From Candidatus Sulfotelmatobacter sp. (lineage in GTDB: Bacteria; Acidobacteriota; Terriglobia; Terriglobales; Acidobacteriaceae): a stretch of 6,241 nucleotides of DNA. The position numbers and the translations under genes were made by a program. The notes under the pieces were generated by a model that saw only the letters and a program-made list of their open reading frames with translations, had not been told where the DNA came from and searched no databases. The stretch covers positions 1-6,241 of the forward strand of contig JASIEN010000073.1 of the NCBI GenBank assembly GCA_030045935.1. The letters run 5' to 3'. This document shows, piece after piece, positions 1 through 5,201 of the stretch (position 1 is its first letter; each line of letters starts with the position of its first letter).

Positions 1-7
1 ATCTGCA

Positions 8-2608
8 GTGCCTGACTTTTACTTCAAGCCTGCGCGCCAGCCTTTGTTCTGGGCGGCTGTCGCTTACTCAATCGGCATCGTTATAGGCGCTCACACCTGG
101 CGGCCCTCCTCGTGGTGGATTGGAGCCAGCGTGGTCTTCATTGCCGCTGGTTTCTATCTTGTGCGCAAGCGTAAATGGCTGGCCTACTCGCTCGCGCTAG
201 GCCCGCTCGTGCTGGCGGGTGCGCTGCACATACAGTTGATGGGGGCGACAAGTGTTTCAACTACAACTCTCTTGCCTTTTGCGGACGGCCAGGAAGTTGA
301 GGCGGTTGCGCACGTCACACGCGAGGGGAAGGTCCATGTGGAGAACAGCGGTGACCTCCGAGAGATCGTCGATATTGAAACTGAAGAGATTGGTCTGGAG
401 AACGGCACACGCATTCCGGTTCGCGCTGGAGTGCGGCTCTCGATTTATGCGCGACGCGCACCGGCTTATGCGCTCACCCCGGCAAAAGATGATTCGCTTC
501 CCGTTTTCCATTACGGGCAGCGGTTGCGGTTCCCCGTCAAACCAAGAATTCCGAGAAATTTCCGCAATCCCGGGGCATTCGATTATGCGGGATATCTGGC
601 GGAAAATGGCATTGCCGCTCTGGGCTCGGTCAAAGCGGAAGACATTCAACTGGTTCCCGGGTTCTCGGGACGCCGCATCGAATGGTGGCGAAGCCGCGTT
701 CACGCCAGCATTATCGGCAAAATTCACCAGCTCTGGCCCCCTGCGCAGGCTGCGCTGATTGACGCGATGGTCATCGGTGAGGACGCCTTTATCGATCGCG
801 ACACGCGCGCGGATTTTCAGCGCTCCGGCACCTATCACATTCTTGTGGTTTCTGGCATGAACGTGACGATTCTAGCGTTCGCCGCGTTCTGGACTTTTCG
901 CCGGTTAAGGATTGGAGAAATTGCGGCGACACTACTCACGCTGTTGTGGTGCTTTGCCTATGCATTTCTGACCCAAGTCGGTGCTCCCGTATGGCGGGCG
1001 ACGCTTATGTGCTCGATTTATTTGTGTGCACGGCTGCTTTATCGCGACCGCGCCAAGCTCAACGCGCTGGGAGTGGCGGCATTCTGTCTGCTCGTGTTCA
1101 ATCCGCGGCAGCTTTTCACTGCCAGCTTTCAGATGACATTTCTTTGTGTCCTGATTGTGGCCGCGATCGGCGTTCCACTGGTAGAACGCACCTCCGGCTT
1201 GTACGGTCGCGCGCTGTCCCATTGGGATTCCGACGATTACGGCGTTACCCTGCCGCCGCGCGTCGCCCAGTTTCGCCTGGATTTGCGGCTGATCGGGCAA
1301 CATCTCGCGCGCTTTATCGGGAAACGCTGGTCATTGCGCCTGGTGCGCGGATTTGTGATTTTATTTCTGCGTGCCTTCGAATTGCTGCTGGTGTCTGCCG
1401 TCATGCAAATGGGACTGGCACTTCCGATGGCTTATTACTTCCATCGCGCCACCAGCATCGGCCTTCCTGCAAATATGGCGGTCGTGCCGTTGACTCAACT
1501 CTTGATGCCGGCTGCAGTATTGGCTATTGCGATTTCCTACGTACTTCCGGCGCTCGCAAAACCTGCGGTCCTGCTGACATCGTTCGCCTTGCAGGCGATT
1601 ACAGGCACAATTCACGGGCTAGGAGGGCTGCGTCTCGCGGATTTGCGTGTTGCCATGCCTTCGACCGCGATGATCGCAACGGCTGCGGTGGCTTTGGTAT
1701 GGGCAATGGTGTGCGCCCGCAGGCGGCCTGTTCTTGCGATCAGCGGAGTGTTTGCGATTCTTCTGTCGTCACTCGCGCTCGCCTTTATTCAACCGCCAAT
1801 GCAAGCGCGGGCGGGAGTGCTCGAAGTGACATCAATTGACGTCGGAGAAGGAGACTCGATCTTACTGCTAATGCCGAAGGGTCGAAGCTTACTCATCGAT
1901 GCCGGCGGGCCTATTTGGGGCAGCGGCTCGCAACTGGATTTTGGAGAAGACGTCGTCGCGCCATACTTGTGGACTCGCGGCATCTCACGCCTCGATGTGG
2001 TAGCGATTTCGCACGGACATTCTGACCACATCGGAGGTATGCCAGCGATTCTGAGAGATTTTCGTCCGCGTGAGTTGTGGATCGGTCTGTTGCCGCCGAG
2101 CCGGGCGCTGGAAAGTCTGATTGCTGAAGCTCAAATGTTGGGAATCAAAGTGGTTCGCCATTGGGAGAACGATCGGATCGATCTCGGTGGCGCGAGGGTG
2201 GAAGTGCTGTTTCCTCCACGCGATTGGCCGGTGGGCCTCGAGCCGAAGAATAACGATTCCATGGTGCTGGATGTGAGTTATGGTGACACATCGGCGCTGC
2301 TGGAAGGCGACGCGGAAAAAGCGGTAGAACGGCGCGTCGCGAGCCTCGAGCATCCGAGAGCCGATCTTTTGAAGGTGGGGCATCACGGCAGCGCGACCTC
2401 GACGACTGAGGAAATTCTGGACTCGGTTCAACCGCGGCTTGCCGTCATTTCAGTAGGATTTCGAAATTCCTTTGGATTGCCCAAGCTTGATGTACTGCGG
2501 CGGCTGCAAGAGCATGGAGTGCACGTTTATCGCACCGACGTGAACGGCGCGGTGACTTTTTATCTCGATGGCCACTCGGTTACGGCTTCGCCGGCAGCTC
2601 TTCAGTAG
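8..2608 (+). CDS. comEC: ComEC/Rec2-family DNA internalization channel protein
   Basis: Inner-membrane channel that carries single-stranded DNA into the cytoplasm during natural transformation. The 866 residues show the full family layout. Hydrophobic segments lie at about 10-78, and a soluble N-terminal DUF4131/OB-like region at about 90-215. The multi-spanning Competence domain covers about 245-535 and includes RSGTYHILVVSGMNV at 272-286. More membrane segments follow at 553-596, then a C-terminal metallo-beta-lactamase-like domain at about 605-855. That domain keeps the metal motif H669-G-H671-S-D673-H674, the D768 of LEGD, and GHHGS at 791-795. The usual late GHP histidine is Leu824 (SFGLP). 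An extra polar stretch at about 395-446 interrupts the membrane core. The start is a GTG at 8. The frame is open to the window edge and no ribosome site can be judged in 7 bases, so the true start may lie upstream. The gene converges on and overlaps the DUF2007 gene. Confidence 0.94.
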   Translation: MPDFYFKPARQPLFWAAVAYSIGIVIGAHTWRPSSWWIGASVVFIAAGFYLVRKRKWLAYSLALGPLVLAGALHIQLMGATSVSTTTLLPFADGQEVEAVAHVTREGKVHVENSGDLREIVDIETEEIGLENGTRIPVRAGVRLSIYARRAPAYALTPAKDDSLPVFHYGQRLRFPVKPRIPRNFRNPGAFDYAGYLAENGIAALGSVKAEDIQLVPGFSGRRIEWWRSRVHASIIGKIHQLWPPAQAALIDAMVIGEDAFIDRDTRADFQRSGTYHILVVSGMNVTILAFAAFWTFRRLRIGEIAATLLTLLWCFAYAFLTQVGAPVWRATLMCSIYLCARLLYRDRAKLNALGVAAFCLLVFNPRQLFTASFQMTFLCVLIVAAIGVPLVERTSGLYGRALSHWDSDDYGVTLPPRVAQFRLDLRLIGQHLARFIGKRWSLRLVRGFVILFLRAFELLLVSAVMQMGLALPMAYYFHRATSIGLPANMAVVPLTQLLMPAAVLAIAISYVLPALAKPAVLLTSFALQAITGTIHGLGGLRLADLRVAMPSTAMIATAAVALVWAMVCARRRPVLAISGVFAILLSSLALAFIQPPMQARAGVLEVTSIDVGEGDSILLLMPKGRSLLIDAGGPIWGSGSQLDFGEDVVAPYLWTRGISRLDVVAISHGHSDHIGGMPAILRDFRPRELWIGLLPPSRALESLIAEAQMLGIKVVRHWENDRIDLGGARVEVLFPPRDWPVGLEPKNNDSMVLDVSYGDTSALLEGDAEKAVERRVASLEHPRADLLKVGHHGSATSTTEEILDSVQPRLAVISVGFRNSFGLPKLDVLRRLQEHGVHVYRTDVNGAVTFYLDGHSVTASPAALQ

Positions 2609-2903
2609 CGTCGTCGGATTCGTCGCCGTCATCGGAAGCAGCATTCGATTGGCGGTATTCCTCGATGATGCTGCGGGCCCGGGCGGCATCCTCTTCGCGC
2701 ACGAGGATGATCATTCCACCCATTCCGGGAAAGGCATCCTGCAAGAGCTCGCCGGAAGCGAGGTCGCTGTCGATACCAGACGAATCGAGCAGGCCCTTCA
2801 CCACTAGCGCTTCCGTTTCATCTTCGGAATCGAAAATCTTGACCAGCTTTTCGTTGGGATTCGGCTTGTTCTGGCTGGTGGGGGTACCCAAGTTTTGTGG
2901 CAT
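2580..2903 (-). CDS. Small DUF2007-type (putative signal-transducing) protein
   Basis: Predicted soluble protein of 107 residues. Residues about 18-85, from EKLVKIFDSEDETEA to IIEEYRQ, have the pattern of the DUF2007 family (annotated as a putative prokaryotic signal-transducing protein): a beta strand, a helix with a 'EA..VKGLLDSSGI' pattern, then a strand 'GGMIILV' and the helix 'EEDAARARSIIEEY'. The family's biochemical role is unknown, so none is assigned. Residues 86-107 form an acidic low-complexity tail rich in Asp, Glu and Ser. The frame continues upstream to 3080, but the ATG at 2903 is chosen because GGAG lies 5 bases ahead of it and because the residues further upstream look like translated intergenic DNA. 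The 3' end overlaps the comEC 3' end by 29 bp on the opposite strand. There is no signal peptide or membrane segment. Confidence 0.82.
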   Translation of the reverse strand: MPQNLGTPTSQNKPNPNEKLVKIFDSEDETEALVVKGLLDSSGIDSDLASGELLQDAFPGMGGMIILVREEDAARARSIIEEYRQSNAASDDGDESDDATEELPAKP

Positions 2904-2908
2904 GAAAT

Positions 2909-2912
2909 CTCC
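2909..2912 (-). promoter_or_regulatory. Ribosome binding site deciding the DUF2007 start
   Basis: On the minus strand GGAG is followed by a 5-base spacer and then ATG at 2903. This supports the short form of the protein over the upstream in-frame start at 3080. Confidence 0.7.
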
Positions 2913-2953
2913 ATTTCGTAAAACCGCTGGCGACCGCGGGATTGTTTCTGGAC

Positions 2954-2959
2954 ATTTTA
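2954..2959 (-). promoter_or_regulatory. Possible -10 box for the DUF2007 gene
   Basis: The minus strand reads TAAAAT, five of six matches to the TATAAT consensus, about 50 bases before the ATG. No convincing -35 box lies 16-18 bases upstream; the small hairpin at 2976-2991 occupies that place. This is a weak candidate only. Confidence 0.3.
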
Positions 2960-2975
2960 CTCTTAGAGGCACGTT

Positions 2976-2991
2976 CAGCCCATCAGGGCTG
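2976..2991. repeat. Perfect 6-bp hairpin, REP-like
   Basis: CAGCCC and GGGCTG form perfect arms around a 4-base loop (ATCA). There is no T-run on either side, so it is not a standard intrinsic terminator. Small GC-rich hairpins of this kind often belong to dispersed intergenic repeat families. Copy number cannot be judged from one window. Confidence 0.4.
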
Positions 2992-3060
2992 GCCATTGTG
3001 ATTGGCGGATCAGAATCCTCATGCCTCAACTTCGCAAACCCGTCGATAAGACCGAAAATC

Positions 3061-3110
3061 TTAAACCGCGGAGACCGCAAAGGAAGGCTGCGGGGAGTGC
3101 GCGGAGAACA
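3061..3110. repeat. Intergenic stretch with repeated CCGCGGAG-like words
   Basis: This 50-base part of the 245-bp gap between the AMMECR1 and DUF2007 genes begins TTAAACCGCGGAGACCGC and ends GCGCGGAGAAC, with related GCGG-GAG words between. It resembles the dispersed 'accgcggagacgcggaga' type of intergenic repeat seen in many environmental bacterial genomes. The family assignment is from memory and the boundaries are approximate. Apart from this, the hairpin at 2976-2991 and the weak -10 box, I see nothing in the gap. Confidence 0.4.
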
Positions 3111-3148
3111 TCGGAGTAGCGCATCGTTCCAGGCGCATCATTCGAAGC

Positions 3149-3880
3149 TCAACCGGACTGGCGTTCGCTTTCCGGAAGGTGCTGCGCGCTTTTTTCTCCC
3201 GCGCTTTTTTCTCCTGCGCTTTTTTCTCCTGCGCTTTTTTCTCCAAAGACCTCTGCGGTGAAAGCTTCGACAGAAGCGCCTTTTTGCCAGGCGTCAAGGG
3301 GCAACCCCGCTTTGCGGCAGGTTTGTTCGAGAAACGTCACGCGGTCCCACTCATGCTCTACGGGGACCTGGGGTAAGAGAAGGCCGCGGCGGCCGCCCCA
3401 GCTGATCAGCAGGCCATGGCGGCCAATCTCTACCTGCTCCGGTCGAATGGGCATAGGCGGGGAAAGAATGCTCAACTCAACCTGCAACTGCGGTGCTTCT
3501 GCTTCCGTCACTGGGGGAAAGCGATTGTCGTCGAAGGCGGCGGCGCGAGCCGTTTCCGCAACAGCGCGATACACCGAGCAGGCTGGGAGCACGTAACCGA
3601 CGCATCCTCGCAACTCGCCGTGCAAGTAAAGAGAAGTAAACGCACCGCGAGGTTCGGCGAGATGGAGTGTCGGAGATTCGAGCGGAATGTCGCGTCCTTG
3701 CAGCGCGAAGGCGATTGAATCGTGTGCCAGACGGACCAATAGCGCGCGTTCTTCTTTCGAAAATTCTTGGCCAAAAAAATCTTTTAAGGGGGCGCCACTG
3801 GCACCGGCAAGTTCTGATTTTCGTGCGTCAGGAGGGGGCGATTGCGCAGGCGAATTATGTAGTGGTGGCGACATCGGCAT
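3149..3880 (-). CDS. AMMECR1-domain protein (AmmeMemoRadiSam system protein A family)
   Basis: A 243-residue protein whose central part matches the AMMECR1 family. Domain landmarks, counted from the ATG at 3880, are: EFSKEERALLVRLAHDSI at about 39-56; PRGAFTSLYLHGELRGCVGY at about 77-96 with the family's LRGC cysteine; FDDNRFPPVTEAE at about 116-128; VELSILSPP at about 134-142; and VTFLEQTCRKAGLP at about 181-194. The family is often encoded beside Memo-like and radical SAM proteins and is suspected to act in a modification reaction, but its activity is not established. Neither partner is in this window. A C-terminal extension of four GEKSA units plus a short tail follows the domain. Start choice is uncertain: ATGs at 3880 and 3874 both lack a clear ribosome site, and a TTG at 3964 would overlap pgsA by 110 bp. 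With the 3880 start the overlap is 26 bp, which suggests coupled translation. Confidence 0.88.
   Translation of the reverse strand: MPMSPPLHNSPAQSPPPDARKSELAGASGAPLKDFFGQEFSKEERALLVRLAHDSIAFALQGRDIPLESPTLHLAEPRGAFTSLYLHGELRGCVGYVLPACSVYRAVAETARAAAFDDNRFPPVTEAEAPQLQVELSILSPPMPIRPEQVEIGRHGLLISWGGRRGLLLPQVPVEHEWDRVTFLEQTCRKAGLPLDAWQKGASVEAFTAEVFGEKSAGEKSAGEKSAGEKSAQHLPESERQSG
3186..3245. repeat. Four tandem 15-bp repeats inside the AMMECR1 gene
   Basis: The plus-strand unit is GCGCTTTTTTCTCCT. Copies lie at 3186-3200, 3201-3215, 3216-3230 and 3231-3245; the two inner copies are identical and the outer ones differ only in the last base. Read on the minus strand in the gene's frame, each unit encodes GEKSA. 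The unit length is a multiple of three, so gain or loss of a copy keeps the frame. Each unit carries a run of six A/T bases. Confidence 0.95.
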
Positions 3881-4535
3881 CTGCCGCGCGCGGTGCTGGT
3901 TGCGCCTTACGGCGGCTAAGAACAAATGCGTGGCGGCGACGGCGCTTGGTGACGCGCTTGTCAATCTTGGACCAAAAAGCGACGAAATAGTCGATCCCGG
4001 AAATCAGCGAAACACAGACTACGAACCAGATCGCGGTATAAGCGATCCAGTGCACGGGAAAAACGAAGTTCCCGTAGATGGGAAACTCCTTCCAGCGATG
4101 GTCGAGAATCACGGCGACTACTGAGACGATCTGAACGACCATTTTGAATTTGCCCAGTTCGCTGGCTTCAATCGTGAAACCGCCGGAAGCGGCAATGGAT
4201 CGCAGGCCGCTAACGAGAAATTCGCGACCGATGACGATGACCGCGATCCACGCGGGAACCAGGCTGGGATTGAATTGCACGAGCGTGACGAAGGCGGCGG
4301 CGATGAGAAGCTTGTCGGCCATGGGATCGAGCAAGATGCCCATGGTGGTGATTTGTTCCCGCTTGCGTGCCAGGTAGCCGTCGATGCCGTCTGTCATGGC
4401 GGCGGCAATGAACACGGCCGATGCGAGCAATTCCTTGGCGCCATGTGCGCTGCTGAAGTAATTGGACGACAAGATCCAAATCAGCAGGGGAATGCTGCAA
4501 ATGCGAATCAGCGTAATGGAATTGGGCAGGTTCAC
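3855..4535 (-). CDS. pgsA: CDP-diacylglycerol--glycerol-3-phosphate 3-phosphatidyltransferase
   Basis: Integral membrane enzyme that makes phosphatidylglycerol phosphate from CDP-diacylglycerol and glycerol-3-phosphate, the committed step to phosphatidylglycerol. The CDP-alcohol phosphotransferase signature is complete: D49-GI-D52-G-YL-A56-R57, eight residues, G66, then D70 and D74 in LLDPMADK (counting from the GTG at 4535). About six hydrophobic segments are visible, and the N-terminal NLPNSITLIRI is typical of PgsA rather than of other family members. The tail of about 35 residues is basic (KRRRRH), then Ala/Pro-rich, and longer than in E. coli PgsA. The frame extends to a TTG at 4604, but a likely promoter covers that TTG, so a GTG at 4535, 4538 or 4547 is preferred. 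The start at 4535 gives 226 residues and the family-typical NLPN beginning. No clear ribosome site precedes any of the GTGs. The 3' end overlaps the AMMECR1 gene. Confidence 0.93.
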   Translation of the reverse strand: MNLPNSITLIRICSIPLLIWILSSNYFSSAHGAKELLASAVFIAAAMTDGIDGYLARKREQITTMGILLDPMADKLLIAAAFVTLVQFNPSLVPAWIAVIVIGREFLVSGLRSIAASGGFTIEASELGKFKMVVQIVSVVAVILDHRWKEFPIYGNFVFPVHWIAYTAIWFVVCVSLISGIDYFVAFWSKIDKRVTKRRRRHAFVLSRRKAQPAPRAADADVATTT

Positions 4536-4548
4536 CACGAGTGACACA

Positions 4549-4567
4549 CTTCGGCGGGCCGCCGAAG
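4549..4567. promoter_or_regulatory. Perfect palindrome at the pgsA transcription start region
   Basis: CTTCGGCGG and CCGCCGAAG are exact inverted copies around one central base. The site begins about 8 bases after the predicted -10 box and ends just before the first candidate GTG. It could be an operator or, in RNA, a 7-bp stem with a 5-base loop in the leader. It has no T-run, so termination is unlikely. Confidence 0.55.
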
Positions 4568-4575
4568 ATGTTTTG

Positions 4576-4604
4576 ATTATCCTCCAGCCCGGTGGGGAAG
4601 GCAA
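4576..4604 (-). promoter_or_regulatory. Predicted sigma-70-type promoter of pgsA
   Basis: On the minus strand TTGCCT (4604-4599, four of six matches to TTGACA) is followed by exactly 17 bases and then GATAAT (4581-4576, five of six matches to TATAAT). Transcription would start near 4569-4567, giving a leader of about 20-35 bases before the candidate GTG starts of pgsA. Confidence 0.55.
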
Positions 4605-4637
4605 TGAATAAGGTTTGCCTCAGGGGCACGAAGGTTT

Positions 4638-4774
4638 GGGTTTTGAAAGTTTCAAGGTTTCGAGGTTTCAAGTTCAGGGGCTTAGGCAAAATGCTCCAAA
4701 TTTGGGGTTGTCGACCGCGTGCGCAAGAACGATCCCACGTTGAAGCCTTGGAAACCTGTGAAACTTTGAAACCC
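4638..4774. repeat. Long imperfect inverted repeat filling the comEA-pgsA gap
   Basis: The left arm (4638-4672, starting GGGTTTTGAAAGTTTCAAGG) and right arm (about 4740-4774, ending AAACTTTGAAACCC) are inverted copies over about 35 bases with a few mismatches and single-base gaps. They enclose about 67 bases. The right arm ends 2 bases before the last codon position of the ComEA-like gene's stop. In a transcript reading from that gene towards pgsA the arms could pair into a long hairpin. No U-run follows. Confidence 0.75.
4649..4672. repeat. Three tandem 8-bp units (GTTTCAAG type)
   Basis: GTTTCAAG, GTTTCGAG and GTTTCAAG follow one another without gaps, forming most of the left arm of the inverted repeat. 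The unit length is not a multiple of three, which fits non-coding DNA. Confidence 0.85.
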
Positions 4775-4776
4775 AT

Positions 4777-5118
4777 TTACTTTGTAGGCGGCGTCGTGGC
4801 CGGCTTTGGCTGATGGGCGATGATCTGGTCCTTGATCTTGTCATACGTCGCCTGAGGAATGATTTTCTTCAGAATCAGATCGCGTTTGGTGCGATAGGGG
4901 CGTCCGGCGATGATTTTTTGGGCGTAGGCGTCGCCGATGCCGGGCAGCGTCTTTAGTTTGTCGGCCGTGGCGCTGTTGATGTCGATCTTGTCAGCGTTGG
5001 CCGTGGCCTGCGGCAACGGGCCGGCTAGGGATCGCGCGGGCGCAAATGTTAGCCATGCGCAGAGACTCAGAAGTAGGCACAAAACTGGAGTGATCAGCTT
5101 TCTCGATGTCGGATTCAT
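4777..5118 (-). CDS. Secreted helix-hairpin-helix protein, ComEA type
   Basis: A 113-residue protein with a signal peptide: basic start (SRK), hydrophobic stretch at about 8-26, and likely cleavage near SLA-G at 30-33. It then has one ComEA-type helix-hairpin-helix domain at about 45-101: DINSATADKLKTLPGIG (46-62), the conserved start and hairpin, followed by AYAQKIIAGRPY and KIIPQATYDKIKDQI. Such domains bind DNA without sequence preference; in transformation ComEA holds DNA in the periplasm for ComEC. Here the second hairpin GIG of classical ComEA is replaced by 'IIPQATYDKIK', as in many short stand-alone proteins of this group, so a role in DNA uptake is plausible but unproven. The tail is Pro/Thr-rich. 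The ATG at 5118 is chosen over one at 5139 because AAGGAGG lies 6 bases upstream of it. Confidence 0.85.
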   Translation of the reverse strand: MNPTSRKLITPVLCLLLSLCAWLTFAPARSLAGPLPQATANADKIDINSATADKLKTLPGIGDAYAQKIIAGRPYRTKRDLILKKIIPQATYDKIKDQIIAHQPKPATTPPTK

Positions 5119-5124
5119 AGCCGA

Positions 5125-5131
5125 CCTCCTT
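5125..5131 (-). promoter_or_regulatory. Strong ribosome binding site inside a small stem-loop
   Basis: AAGGAGG stands 6 bases before the ATG at 5118. It falls in the 8-base loop of a possible stem, GCCGA (5137-5133) pairing with TCGGC (5124-5120), which ends one base before the start codon. It decides the start of the ComEA-like gene. Confidence 0.75.
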
Positions 5132-5156
5132 TTCGGCATTACTCTCGCACTGCTCG

Positions 5157-5201
5157 GATGACTTGCAAGAGATGAGAACCAAATCCAAAACGCAGGTCAT
5201 C
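5157..5201. other. Inverted repeat between the lactate permease and ComEA-like genes
   Basis: GATGACTTGC (5157-5166) and GCAGGTCATC (5192-5201) are inverted copies with one mismatch in 10, separated by 25 bases. The right arm touches the permease stop codon. A transcript hairpin is possible, but no U-run follows, so calling it a terminator is not justified. I see no convincing promoter for the ComEA-like gene in this 82-base gap. Confidence 0.4.

Noticed and set aside
946..1839. A 297-codon reading frame on the plus strand inside comEC
   Set aside because: It lies in another frame of a clearly conserved gene, is rich in Arg, Ala and Cys, and resembles no family I know; it is a frame shadow.
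3115..3190. A tRNA-like look around GCGTTCGCTTTCCGG
   Set aside because: No matching acceptor stem, anticodon arm or proper T-loop can be formed, and the bases are coding sequence at the AMMECR1 3' end.
3061..3297. A minus-strand frame with EKKAQ repeats across the tandem repeat
   Set aside because: The repeat reads in another frame as GEKSA in direct continuation of the AMMECR1 domain, so this frame is a by-product of the repeat.
3881..3964. TTG at 3964 as the AMMECR1 start
   Set aside because: It would overlap pgsA by 110 bp and add residues with no family resemblance; no good ribosome site precedes it.
4210..4776. A 188-codon minus-strand frame running from the inverted repeat into pgsA
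   Set aside because: Its first part is the repeat and promoter region, and the rest is an alternative frame of the well-supported pgsA.
5119..5200. TTGCAA ... AGTAAT as a promoter for the ComEA-like gene
   Set aside because: The spacer would be 19 bases, the -10 match lacks the leading TA, and transcription would start almost at the ribosome site.
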